Source: JAVJQS01 sp040218815 (GTDB taxonomy: Bacteria > Bacteroidota > Bacteroidia > Flavobacteriales_E > Vicingaceae). From it: DNA of 64,000 bases. The notes under the pieces are model-generated. The model saw only the letters and a list, made by a program, of their open reading frames with translations, was not told the origin of the DNA and made no database searches. The stretch spans positions 620,001 to 684,000 of the forward strand of contig JAVJQS010000004.1 in assembly GCA_040218815.1 (NCBI GenBank), given 5' to 3'. The stretch's first letter is position 1. Each line of letters starts with the position of its first letter. The position numbers were made by a program, and so were the translations under genes. Below, one piece after another: positions 35,181-44,880 of the stretch.

Positions 35181-36014
35181 ACCTGAATGGTAAAGTGTCA
35201 AGCCCGAAATGGGTTTTTCCAAAATAGTTCCTATTTGAACTCCATTTTCCTGCCCTACATTTCGGATATGTTCTTGAAAGTAAAAAGCAATGGACCCCAC
35301 TAAATTTAATTTCAATTGCTTGGCTTCAGGATATCGCAACACTTGATTTTTAAAGTATGCTGAAAATGCTTTTTGGATAAGTTCAGATATGAAAGTATTC
35401 TCTTTATGATGCAGTGCGAACTTAGCAAAGGAGGCCAAAAATCGATTGGCTTGAGGTTCTTTGTATAGCTTTTGAAGAATAGCGTCTACTGATAAATTAT
35501 AACGCTTATCGAATACAGATCGTAATTCAGTTGGCAGATAATCTTCTATGTATGCTTTAATAATTCGTTTACCAATATCTACTCCTCCCCCTTCATCACC
35601 AATAACAAAACCACCTGTGCGGTATTCACGGGATATTTCATTACCATCAAATAAGCAACAATTGCTGCCTGTTCCTAAAATTCCAGCCAAACCTGCTTGA
35701 TTTCCACAAGCTGCCCGTGCAGCTCCAAGCAAATCATGTTCAACTTCAATTGAAGCAGCACCAAATATGGCTTTTAAGCCATTTTCAACAATACTGTTTC
35801 TTTCATCAGAAGAACAACCTGCACCATAAAAATAGATTGATTTAATAGTCGAAGTCGAAGGTAAGTTTTTAAAAGTAGTAGCTACCTCTGACTCAATATC
35901 TTTCGAGCTATTAAAATCTGGGTTTAAACCTTTACATGAATATTGAGTGATTTTGGTTCCTTCAACCAATCTCCAATCAGTCTTAGAAGATCCACTATCT
36001 GCAATTAAAATCAT
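35172..36014 (-). CDS. BadF/BadG-type ATPase, probable N-acetylglucosamine kinase
   Basis: 280 residues of the ASKHA fold: phosphate-1 motif MILIADSGSSKTDWRLV, connect/phosphate-2 region GLAGILGTGSNCCLFDG, and GGFVIGDEGGGVDIGKR. This pattern matches the GlcNAc kinase (NAGK-like) group that phosphorylates amino sugars from cell-wall or chitin recycling. No sugar operon is around it. Confidence 0.75.
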   Translation of the reverse strand: MILIADSGSSKTDWRLVEGTKITQYSCKGLNPDFNSSKDIESEVATTFKNLPSTSTIKSIYFYGAGCSSDERNSIVENGLKAIFGAASIEVEHDLLGAARAACGNQAGLAGILGTGSNCCLFDGNEISREYRTGGFVIGDEGGGVDIGKRIIKAYIEDYLPTELRSVFDKRYNLSVDAILQKLYKEPQANRFLASFAKFALHHKENTFISELIQKAFSAYFKNQVLRYPEAKQLKLNLVGSIAFYFQEHIRNVGQENGVQIGTILEKPISGLTLYHSGLS

Positions 36015-36174
36015 AATCTTTCTGTATTAAAGCCCAAATATAAGCGTGTGATTTTATTCCGTCTATTATAGATTTGGTATAAGTTCAAGACCGTAAGGCA
36101 GCCTAATTCGGGCAATTTACGTCTTTATATTTGGTAGCGCTCAAATTCATTAACTTTACTTTTTAACCAGTTAT

Positions 36175-39100
36175 ATGCATAAATTTCTATCCACTTTAGT
36201 ACTGTGTATTCTTACTTTTAGTTTACTAGCTCATGATGCTAAATTTGATAACAACAGCTACACGTTTATTGAAAATTTAGGGCAATGGGATAAGGCTGTA
36301 AAGTATAAGGCAGAAATAGATGGAGCTACCATTTATTTCGAAAGCAATGCTTTTCATTTCCAATTTCAAGAATATCCTTCTCATTTAAGAAAACTCTCAA
36401 AAGAGGAACTTAAAAAAGATAAGGAAGGTTATAAAGGACACAATTTTAAAGCAGAATTTATTGGTAGTAATAAACTCGTAAACTTTCATCAAGATGGAGA
36501 GTCTGGGTTTTATTACAATTATTTTTTAGGGAACGATAAAAGTAAGTGGAAGACCGGTGTTAAAAAGTTTGAGTCCATAACTTATGATAACTTATACAAC
36601 GGGGTTGACTTAAAGGCATATAAGAAGAATGGGTTTTTAAAATATGATTATTTAATAGCTCCAGGTGCAGATCCAAATCAAATTAAAGTAAACTACAAGG
36701 GTGTTGACAAACCAATTATACGCGAGGGTCAATTAATCATACAGCATTCTTTAGGGCAAGTGTTAGAAGAAAAGCCCTTTGCTTACCAACATATTGATGG
36801 GAAAAAAATAGAAGTGACCTGTAACTTTTATTTTGATGAAGAAGGCTATTTGGGCTTCCAATTTCCCGCAGGTTATAACACTAAATATAAATTAATAATA
36901 GACCCTGAACTGATTTTTTCTACTTACTCTGGTTCAAGGTCAGATAACTTTGGAATGACCGCCACTTATGACGATAGTGGAAATGGATACATGGGGGGAA
37001 TAGTTCGAGGGAATCAATACGATACAACATTAGGTGCATTTCAAACAAGCTTTGCAGGAGGTGATCCTATAAGTTCGCTAAATTTAGGACCCATTGATAT
37101 AAGCATTAGTAAATTTCACTTTGAGGGAGACTCTTTAATATACTCTACCTATTTAGGCGGAAGCAGGCAAGAAACAGTGCATAGCCTCATAGTTGATCAA
37201 AACGAAAACTTATATTTACTTGGAGCAACAAACTCTACAGATTATCCAATTTCTCAGAATGCTTATGACTCTACTAAAGAAATATCTAGTTCAACAAATA
37301 CGGAAATTCATGTTTTTGCAGACGGTGCAGATGCTGTAATTACTAAGTTTAATGCTAGAGGGGACCAACTATTAGGTTCAACTTATTTTGGAGGAAACGG
37401 TAGCGATGGTATAATGGATAACAACGGGTATAGTGGATTAACTTATAATTACGGCGATTCACACCGAGGTGAAATAATAGTTGACTCTATTGGTAACTGT
37501 TATATTGGCACCTCAAGTAATAGTACTAATTTAACAGGAACATTGAATTCAATTTCAGGAGGACAAGATGGAATTATTGTAAAATTCACCCCAAATCTAG
37601 ATAGTGTTATTTGGGCTCGATTTCTTGGTGGTGCATCTCAAGATGCTATTTATTCATTAAAATTAATTGACAGCAATAAAGTACTCGTTGGTGGTGGAAC
37701 AGAAAGCAGTAACTTCCCTACTACACCTGGAACTTATCAAACAAGCAATACTACTATGGGTCGAAGTGATGGGTTTATTTCTATTATTTCAGCTGATGGT
37801 ATCACTTTAGAAAAAAGTACCTTGATAGGCACAAGTAATTATGATCAAGTATATTTTGTAGAATTTGATCGATTCAACAAAGTTTATGCGTTTGGACAAA
37901 CCAGTAATGGTCAATTTCCAATCAAAAATGCCCTAGTAGCAGACACAGCTGCCGGTCAATTTATTGTGAAGCTCGATCAAAACCTCGATTCCTTAGAGAT
38001 CAGTTTAACTTTTGGCGATGGATCAGTAAATGGTAGAATAAATATTTCACCAACCGCCTTTTTAGTTGATCGTTGTCAAAATATGTTTATTTCTGGTTGG
38101 GGAGGAAGTATCCAAGGAGGTGAAGGGCTTAAAAACTTAAGTACTAATATGCCAATAACTTCGGACGCATATAGTTCAATTACCGACGAAAATGACTTTT
38201 ATCTTTATGCAATCAATCGCTTTGCAGATAGTCTTATTTATGGAAGTTATTTTGGAGGAACTACCTCAGATGACCATGTAGATGGAGGCACTAGTCGTTT
38301 TGATAAACAAGGTGTTATTTATCAGTCTGTTTGTGCCTCGTGTTTCGGTAGTACGAATGACTTCCCAACAAAAAATGCATACTCTAGTATTGATAGAAGT
38401 AGTGGTGGTTGTAATAATGCGCTATTTAAATTAGATTTTCAAGTGCTACCAAAAGCAGATTTCATTACCAGTGAAGATACCTTTTGCTTAAATGAAGCAA
38501 ATATGGATACAGTAGCAGTATTAATAACAAATAAAACGAATCGGGCTGACAGAATTGTTTGGGATTTTTATGGCACTCAAGTGTCTTCTAATTTTATAGA
38601 CACCACAATATTTATTACTCAGTCAGGATCATATACTATCCAAGAGGTAGTTGAAGATACCGTTTGCCTCACCGATGATAAAAAGATTACAGTACTTTTT
38701 GCACGTCCGGACAATATCGAGATAATAACCAGCCTTGATACCACAATTTGCTATAAAGATTCAGCCTTAATTGGGGCCTTTACCAATGGTTTCGCCAATA
38801 CCTTTACCTGGTCAATAAATAGCGACTTTTCAGCTCCATTTGAATCAAGAGACTCTCTAATCACAGTTCCATTGGATAGTGGTCTTAATGTTTTTTACGT
38901 TCGTGCCAGAAATAACATTACTGAAGCTTGCGAAAAGTTTGATTCCATACTTGTAAATTATATTCCTGTTCTAGCATCAGCCAGTATTTCAAAAGATACC
39001 ATCTGTGAAAACTCAAGCATCGATTTAATTTCAAGTCTTCAGAATGTTGATCGATTTGTTTGGGATTTAGACAATGGTAGAAAAGATTCTATAAATGCAT

Positions 39101-40734
39101 CCATTTTTGAGACCTTTAGTAATGCAGGAACATTTGATATTCAATTAGAAGTAGAAAACTTCCTCTGCCCGGCTAGAGACACCATAAAATTGCCGCTTGA
39201 AGTAACTCCTAACACTTTGCGCTTTGAAAACCTAAATGATACCCTTTTATGTGGAATAGGTGGGTTTAATGTCACTAAAAACACTTTTGGTACTGCAAGC
39301 ACCTATATTTGGAGCAGCAACAGAAGTTTTAGCGATACGATAAACTCTAACATAGGTGATAGTACTTTTTTTATTGATGAGCCTGATTCAGCCACGTTTT
39401 ATATTAAGATTAGTGATAACTATTGTGAAAACACAGATAGTTTAAATGCAGAATACATCGAATATGAGTTAATGCTTGACCCTGTAATTGATAGCACCTG
39501 CTCCCCATTCTCCACTGAACTACAAACAACTATAATTGGTACTGATTCCTTTCGAATAGTTTTTGGAAATGGTAACTCCACAGCTACTGACTCAACTCCT
39601 ACAGTAAGTTTTCCAAATGCTGGTATTTACCCCATCCAACTTATCGGTAGTAATTCCAAGTGTAATATTCAGGATACCATTACAGAAACCATTGAAGTCT
39701 TCCAAAACGTAAACGTTCAAGCTCCTATGGATACAGTAATTTGCTTGGGTGACTCTGTTTCGTTAATTGGAAATAGTTTTGGCACTGCTATGGAGTATTT
39801 TTGGGCAACGAGCAATGACTTTAACCAACCCTTAAATCCAGCTAACGATAGCACCTTAAACTTGCTGCCAACTCAAGAAAATAGTACCTATTACTTTAAG
39901 GGAGAAAATATTATTTGCGAAGCCATTGACTCGGTAAATGTTGGCACTGAACTTTTAGATGTTGAATTGGAAGATATTGTTAGTATTTGTTTGGAGGACA
40001 CTATTGAGATTGAAGCAAACATCATTAACTCAAGAAGTAATTTGAGCTACCTGTGGTCTCCAAACGATAGCATCATTTCAGGTCAAAATACCCGCAAGAT
40101 TGTAGCTGCACCGCTAGAAGACATGACTTTTTATTTAAGAACTACAAGTGCATTAGGTTGTACTGACTTTGACAGTTCTGAAGTAGATGTAAATATTCCA
40201 GCCTTTACCACCGCTGTAATATTAAGTACATTAGATTCATTGTTTAAAGGACAAACCACTCAATTAACAACCAACAGAAACGGAAGTAATTTGGTATACC
40301 TATGGGAACCAGATTCAGGTTTAAGCAATGTAAATAGCCCCTCACCCACTCTAAAAGCTATAGAATCAAAAACTTACAAAGTCACAATTACTGATTTAAA
40401 TACAGGTTGTGTTGTGGAAGCCTTTAAACGCATAAAGGTTTTTGAAGTCAATTGTGGTGATCCCGATATATTTATTCCGTCAGCTTTTACCCCTAACCAA
40501 GATATGAGTAATGATGTGCTTTATGTGCGTGGTTCAAATGTAAAGTCAATTGATTTTCAACTATATAACCGCTGGGGGGAACAAGTTTTTGAAACCCAAG
40601 ATATAAATATAGGTTGGGATGGAACCTACAAAGGTCGTGAGGTTGACCCTGGAGTATTTGTTTATTCTTTAAAGGCCGTGTGTTTCGACGATCAAGAGTA
40701 TTTTACCAAAGGAGATGTGACTTTAATTAGATAA
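36175..40734 (+). CDS. Giant SBBP/PKD surface protein with CHU_C T9SS type B domain
   Basis: 1519 residues. After a signal peptide comes the DUF7948-type N-terminal domain (FIENLGQWDKAVKYKAE, then FSTYSGSR), then SBBP-type beta-propeller repeats built on YLGG/YFGG units (about 260-760). Several PKD or Ig-like domains with Cys pairs follow (about 760-1420). The gliding-motility C-terminal domain closes the protein (IFIPSAFTPNQDMSNDVLYV, YNRWGEQVFE, GWDGTYKGREVDPGVFVY). It is secreted and displayed by T9SS, probably an adhesin or matrix protein. Its stop overlaps the next start (TAATG). Confidence 0.85.
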   Translation: MHKFLSTLVLCILTFSLLAHDAKFDNNSYTFIENLGQWDKAVKYKAEIDGATIYFESNAFHFQFQEYPSHLRKLSKEELKKDKEGYKGHNFKAEFIGSNKLVNFHQDGESGFYYNYFLGNDKSKWKTGVKKFESITYDNLYNGVDLKAYKKNGFLKYDYLIAPGADPNQIKVNYKGVDKPIIREGQLIIQHSLGQVLEEKPFAYQHIDGKKIEVTCNFYFDEEGYLGFQFPAGYNTKYKLIIDPELIFSTYSGSRSDNFGMTATYDDSGNGYMGGIVRGNQYDTTLGAFQTSFAGGDPISSLNLGPIDISISKFHFEGDSLIYSTYLGGSRQETVHSLIVDQNENLYLLGATNSTDYPISQNAYDSTKEISSSTNTEIHVFADGADAVITKFNARGDQLLGSTYFGGNGSDGIMDNNGYSGLTYNYGDSHRGEIIVDSIGNCYIGTSSNSTNLTGTLNSISGGQDGIIVKFTPNLDSVIWARFLGGASQDAIYSLKLIDSNKVLVGGGTESSNFPTTPGTYQTSNTTMGRSDGFISIISADGITLEKSTLIGTSNYDQVYFVEFDRFNKVYAFGQTSNGQFPIKNALVADTAAGQFIVKLDQNLDSLEISLTFGDGSVNGRINISPTAFLVDRCQNMFISGWGGSIQGGEGLKNLSTNMPITSDAYSSITDENDFYLYAINRFADSLIYGSYFGGTTSDDHVDGGTSRFDKQGVIYQSVCASCFGSTNDFPTKNAYSSIDRSSGGCNNALFKLDFQVLPKADFITSEDTFCLNEANMDTVAVLITNKTNRADRIVWDFYGTQVSSNFIDTTIFITQSGSYTIQEVVEDTVCLTDDKKITVLFARPDNIEIITSLDTTICYKDSALIGAFTNGFANTFTWSINSDFSAPFESRDSLITVPLDSGLNVFYVRARNNITEACEKFDSILVNYIPVLASASISKDTICENSSIDLISSLQNVDRFVWDLDNGRKDSINASIFETFSNAGTFDIQLEVENFLCPARDTIKLPLEVTPNTLRFENLNDTLLCGIGGFNVTKNTFGTASTYIWSSNRSFSDTINSNIGDSTFFIDEPDSATFYIKISDNYCENTDSLNAEYIEYELMLDPVIDSTCSPFSTELQTTIIGTDSFRIVFGNGNSTATDSTPTVSFPNAGIYPIQLIGSNSKCNIQDTITETIEVFQNVNVQAPMDTVICLGDSVSLIGNSFGTAMEYFWATSNDFNQPLNPANDSTLNLLPTQENSTYYFKGENIICEAIDSVNVGTELLDVELEDIVSICLEDTIEIEANIINSRSNLSYLWSPNDSIISGQNTRKIVAAPLEDMTFYLRTTSALGCTDFDSSEVDVNIPAFTTAVILSTLDSLFKGQTTQLTTNRNGSNLVYLWEPDSGLSNVNSPSPTLKAIESKTYKVTITDLNTGCVVEAFKRIKVFEVNCGDPDIFIPSAFTPNQDMSNDVLYVRGSNVKSIDFQLYNRWGEQVFETQDINIGWDGTYKGREVDPGVFVYSLKAVCFDDQEYFTKGDVTLIR

Positions 40735-41747
40735 TGCATAAACAGCTTTTAACGTATGCTCTTATTTTCTGCTGCGCAACAATTAAATTGTTGGGCCAAG
40801 ATATTCATTTCTCTCAATTCAATCGCTCCTATTTAAATCTAAACCCCGCTCTAACAGGTAACTTTGAAGGAGATTATCGGTTCAACGGAAACTTTAAGAA
40901 TCAGTGGTCTTCTGTTGCTGAACCCTACCAAACTTTTTCTTTCGCAGCTGATGCTAGAAGTCCTTTAAAAAGTATTCCACAAGTGCATCTAGGTATTCTG
41001 CTATTTAACGACGAAGCAGGAGTAGGAGGTTTAAAAACAACTAGCTTTATGCTAAGCGGGGCTTATTCTTTAAAATTAAACTATGACTCTTCATTGGCTT
41101 TAATGGCTGGTTTGCAGGTAGGTTTTCAAGCAAGATCTATAAACTTCAATCTCTTTAATTTCGATAGACAATACAACGGTACCCAATTTGACCAGAACCT
41201 TCCTTCAGGTGAAAATTTTGATCAAAGCAGTTACTTAAATCTATCTATAAACACTGGAGTATCATTGGCCTATAAACAAGAAGATAGAAAAACATATTCT
41301 GCTGGAATAGCTTTTTTTAATATGAGTTCTCCTAACCAAAGTTTTGACGGTAGCAACATACCTTTAGATCTTAGAGTAACTACATCACTTGCTGCTGATT
41401 ATATGCTCAATGAAGAATTGGATATTTTACCTTCACTGCTTTTTTCTTCGCAAGGTACTTATCGAGAAATTCTTTTTGGAAGTGAGCTTCGTTATCGATT
41501 AAATGGATCAGGTTTCAGACAGCGAAATCTTTACGGTGGAGTTTTTTACAGAAATAGAGATGCACTTATTTTAACTGCAGGCTTAGATTACGATCAATGG
41601 CATTTTGGAGTAAGTTATGACATAAATGTTTCTGACTTAGAAATTGCAAGTAATAATCGAGGCGGTTTAGAGCTAGCTGTTACATATATTTTTAAAGATT
41701 TTAAACCTAACATTAGACGATATAAAGTATGTCCAAAATTCTTGTAA
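40734..41747 (+). CDS. PorP/SprF family T9SS outer-membrane protein
   Basis: 337 residues, signal peptide ending at LLGQ, and a 14-strand-like barrel with the family hallmarks DIHFSQFNRSYLNLNPALTG and FKNQWSSV. PorP/SprF proteins help a specific type B cargo reach the surface, and each is usually next to its cargo, here the giant CHU_C protein one codon upstream. It overlaps the next gene by 19 bases. Confidence 0.9.
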   Translation: MHKQLLTYALIFCCATIKLLGQDIHFSQFNRSYLNLNPALTGNFEGDYRFNGNFKNQWSSVAEPYQTFSFAADARSPLKSIPQVHLGILLFNDEAGVGGLKTTSFMLSGAYSLKLNYDSSLALMAGLQVGFQARSINFNLFNFDRQYNGTQFDQNLPSGENFDQSSYLNLSINTGVSLAYKQEDRKTYSAGIAFFNMSSPNQSFDGSNIPLDLRVTTSLAADYMLNEELDILPSLLFSSQGTYREILFGSELRYRLNGSGFRQRNLYGGVFYRNRDALILTAGLDYDQWHFGVSYDINVSDLEIASNNRGGLELAVTYIFKDFKPNIRRYKVCPKFL

Positions 41748-43996
41748 GACAAGTATTACTTGCACTTTTACTATTATTTGCCGGGGTTGCAAAAAGTCAA
41801 TCACCCGACTTAGTGTTAAAGGTAGCAGATGACTTGTTTGAAAATGAAGATTACTTTGGAGCAATTCAATTTTATGAAAAGGCCATTGCTATTGATTCAA
41901 ACAATGCAGAAGTACTTTATAAATATGCAAGAAATCTTAGCATGATTAATCAGCACAAGAAATCAAGCAGGTACTACCAGAAAGCCTTAATCCTTGATGG
42001 TTCGAATGAGTTTCCTATGGCAGCCTATTATTTAGCTGAGTCTTATAGATATAGCGGTGACTATCGTAAAGCTAGAAGGTATTACAATCAGGCATTAAGG
42101 CCTTTTCGATCTGATCGAAAATCATATTGGTATCAGCGAATGGATCAAAATAAAGATGCAGCCTCTTGGGCAAGTAAAAACGATGGCTTTAAGCTTGCTG
42201 AACCAGCTAATCTTACCAAAAAAGTAAATTCAAGCTTTGCCGAGTTTGCTCCTACTATTCACAACAGTAGAATTTTCTTTTCAGCCATGCTAGCTGACTC
42301 AGTCGGTGAGAATAACACAGTAAAAGACAAGTATTTTTATACAAGAATATATTATAAATCGCTCACTTCCAATGAGGAAGCGAAAAAAATTGAAATGACT
42401 AATGAGTTAAGTAATAAATTTAAAAACTTACACCTTGCTAATCCTGCATTCTATGAAAACAACATTTATTTTAGTGTTTGTGATAGCAATTTTATATGCA
42501 GTATATGGGAGGGCCAGTTGGTTGATAATAAAATTGTTTCAGCAAATAAATTAAATAAGAATATTAATTACCCTTCGAGTAACAACACACAAGCTAGCCC
42601 AGTAAAGATTAATGATGAAGTTTACCTGTTTTTTGCTTCAGACCGTCCTGGAGGCTTAGGTGATTTGGATATTTATATTGCTAAAAAGGTTTCTTTTGGA
42701 TTTGATCAAGCAATTAACTTAGGTCCAACTGTTAATAGCCTGGGGAATGAAATTACACCCTTCTATGATGTCTTTTCACAGACTTTATTCTTTAGTTCCG
42801 ACTGGCACATTGGCTATGGTGGGTACGACATTTTTAAAAGTACTGGCCTACCAGTTGACTTTAAAGAATCAGAAAATATTGGCTTTGGAATAAATTCATC
42901 TGCTGATGACTATTATTTTAAAGCTTTTGAATCAATTGCTCTGCTAGCATCAAATAGAAATGAAGGAAGCGAAACAAATAAGAGCGATTGCTGCAATGAC
43001 TTGTATGAAGTTAACTATAAAGCTGATAGTGTAAAGAATAATACTGATGAAGTACTTGAAGAAACGGTGAATATTGAGGTATTAAATAAATTTCTTCCCA
43101 CTGAGTTATATTTTCATAATGATGAGCCAAATCCTAATTCAAGGAAAATGGAAACCGAAAAGAATTACATGGATTTGGCAGTTAATTATGTAAAAATGAA
43201 AGATGACTATCTTACTAATTATATAAATCATGTTTCAAGAAGAGATAAAAGTCAAGCGAAAGTGGACCTAGAGTACTTTTTTGAAAATCGTTTACAACAA
43301 GGTATAAGCCAACTTGAGGAATTCACTCCCCTTTTGCTAAAGGAGTTGCAGAAAGGGAGCAAAATTGAATTAGCTGTCAGAGGTTTTGCAAGCTCTATTT
43401 CTGAAACAGAATACAATCTAAAATTAACCTATAGGCGAATTGAAAGCTTAATCAATTATTTTAAAGAAGCGGAAAATGGAGCATTTATGCCTTTTCTAAA
43501 TGATGAAGCAGAAAATGGTGGATTTCTCACTTTTAATAAAATCCCTTATGGTGAATATGCTGTAACACAAAGCATCGATGAAGAAGATAAAATTGAGGCT
43601 ATTTATAGTCCTCAAGCAGCATCAGAAAGAAAGATTGAACTTATTGCTGTTTCGAGCAGTAGTAACTCTTCTTCGATATCAATGGAGGAACCCGCCAAAA
43701 TTAAATTTAATTCTACGCTATATGAGCTTGGCCCACAAGAAAATAAAAAAATTATCAGTCGATTCTTTAAGGTTAAAAACACGGGTAAGGGTGATTTGAA
43801 ACTTTATAATATTAGTCCAAACTGTGATTGTGTTAATCTAGATTACCCTACCCTTATTCCAGCAGGTGATGAGTCAAAAATATTGGTAGAAATAGATTTA
43901 GAAAACCTGACAGGTAGGGTAAATATTGAATTATTAGTTGTTTCAAATACTACACCTAACCTCAATCGACTAAGTATAAAGTTTGAATTAGAGTAG
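41729..43996 (+). CDS. TPR-PD40-OmpA-like-DUF1573 envelope protein (PorE-like)
   Basis: 755 residues: signal peptide, TPRs (about 25-140, YFGAIQFYEKAIAIDSNN), WD40-like PD40 strands (about 155-420, FFASDRPGGLGDLDIYIA, FSSDWHIGYGGYDIF), an OmpA/MotB-type segment (about 540-590, NLKLTYRRIESLINYF) and a C-terminal DUF1573 Ig-like domain (about 650-755, FFKVKNTGKGDLKL, PNCDCV). PorE-type TPR/PD40/OmpA proteins link T9SS to peptidoglycan. The added DUF1573 domain is unusual. It is the third gene of the cargo/PorP unit. Confidence 0.75.
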   Translation: MSKILVRQVLLALLLLFAGVAKSQSPDLVLKVADDLFENEDYFGAIQFYEKAIAIDSNNAEVLYKYARNLSMINQHKKSSRYYQKALILDGSNEFPMAAYYLAESYRYSGDYRKARRYYNQALRPFRSDRKSYWYQRMDQNKDAASWASKNDGFKLAEPANLTKKVNSSFAEFAPTIHNSRIFFSAMLADSVGENNTVKDKYFYTRIYYKSLTSNEEAKKIEMTNELSNKFKNLHLANPAFYENNIYFSVCDSNFICSIWEGQLVDNKIVSANKLNKNINYPSSNNTQASPVKINDEVYLFFASDRPGGLGDLDIYIAKKVSFGFDQAINLGPTVNSLGNEITPFYDVFSQTLFFSSDWHIGYGGYDIFKSTGLPVDFKESENIGFGINSSADDYYFKAFESIALLASNRNEGSETNKSDCCNDLYEVNYKADSVKNNTDEVLEETVNIEVLNKFLPTELYFHNDEPNPNSRKMETEKNYMDLAVNYVKMKDDYLTNYINHVSRRDKSQAKVDLEYFFENRLQQGISQLEEFTPLLLKELQKGSKIELAVRGFASSISETEYNLKLTYRRIESLINYFKEAENGAFMPFLNDEAENGGFLTFNKIPYGEYAVTQSIDEEDKIEAIYSPQAASERKIELIAVSSSSNSSSISMEEPAKIKFNSTLYELGPQENKKIISRFFKVKNTGKGDLKLYNISPNCDCVNLDYPTLIPAGDESKILVEIDLENLTGRVNIELLVVSNTTPNLNRLSIKFELE

Positions 43997-44030
43997 GAAA
44001 AAAACCGGTCTTAATTGTATTTAATATCAA

Positions 44031-44066
44031 AATGAGCAGCAATACAAATACATAAAGCTGCTCATT
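44031..44066. terminator. Hairpin between convergent genes
   Basis: Perfect 10-bp stem AATGAGCAGC / GCTGCTCATT with a 16-base loop, lying between the PorE-like gene and ssb. No clear T run, so its role as a terminator is uncertain. Confidence 0.4.
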
Positions 44067-44091
44067 CAATAGTTCAACTAAGCATATTAAC

Positions 44092-44430
44092 TTAATCCTT
44101 CTTACCTAGCATTACAATTTCGTTAATTAATACTTCGGTTACGTACTTTTTTACACCATCTTTGTTTTCATAAGAACGATTAACCAATTTTCCATTTACC
44201 GCAACTTCACTTCCTTTATTGAGAAATTTTTCTGCAATCTCAGCTGTTTTACCCCAGGCAACTAAATTGTGCCAGGTAGTATCTGTTACTTTCTCTCCTT
44301 TATCATTTTTATAGCTTTCATTTGTTGCTAAAGAGAAATTGGCAACTGTTTTACCACCATCTAAATTTTTAACTTCCGGAGTTGCACCTAGGTTTCCGAT
44401 TAACTGTACTTGATTTCTAATGCTTTTCAT
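44092..44430 (-). CDS. ssb: Short single-stranded DNA-binding protein
   Basis: 112 residues with one OB fold: RNQVQLIGNLGATPEV, TTWHNLVAWGKTAEIAEKFL and EVAVNGKLVNRSYENKDG. It stops at MLGKKD right after the fold, so the disordered linker and acidic C-terminal tip that recruits repair proteins are missing. The frame and start look complete, so this is a natural short SSB, probably a second copy beside a full-length one elsewhere. Confidence 0.88.
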   Translation of the reverse strand: MKSIRNQVQLIGNLGATPEVKNLDGGKTVANFSLATNESYKNDKGEKVTDTTWHNLVAWGKTAEIAEKFLNKGSEVAVNGKLVNRSYENKDGVKKYVTEVLINEIVMLGKKD

Positions 44431-44880
44431 AACACATTGTTTTAATTAATAAATAAATTTTAGTTGTGTCGTTGTTTTCAATCGACGGGGCAAAGATTGG
44501 AAGAGGTTTGAGTTCGATTCGTATAAAAAACGCTTAGTTGCGTTTAAAATACGTTTGTAAACGTTTAAAAACGAATAAATATTTGACCACCAGTGATTTA
44601 ATATAGATATAAAAAATCCCGACTTTTTTGGAAAGTTGGGATGAATACACTTAGCAAATTAATTCTATAACTATTATGGCAATATATTGCCATGCATCGT
44701 TTTAACGCTTATAAGTCAAATTATAGACTTCGGAGTAGTGAGCTAGGTATTGAGAAGTAAAGAAGTCTTTTAACTGTGGTAATTAATTTGAGCACCTAAA
44801 ATAAGGCACATTTTAGCTAATCAGCCTAACCAATTAAAAGAATTACAGCGTATGTATGTGGGTTTATAAATAGTCTAAAC
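44431..44880. other. Intergenic region with AAACG/CGTTT cluster and a terminator
   Basis: 450 bases without a gene. At 44517-44576 lies a dense cluster of AAACG and CGTTT: ATTCGT...ACGAAT as outer arms, AAACGC...GCGTTT as an inverted repeat and a palindromic AAACGTTT. It may be an operator upstream of ssb. A terminator is at 44616. I see nothing in the remaining part up to 44880. Confidence 0.4.
44616..44642 (-). terminator. Terminator of the caspase/SpoIIE unit
   Basis: Stem ATCCCGACT / AGTTGGGAT (one G-T pair), with a run of T on the minus strand. It lies about 240 bases beyond the SpoIIE stop and resembles the hairpin at 50595. Confidence 0.6.

Noticed and set aside
44517..44576. Riboswitch upstream of ssb
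   Set aside because: The block is a set of short inverted repeats without a recognisable aptamer; no known ligand class fits ssb.
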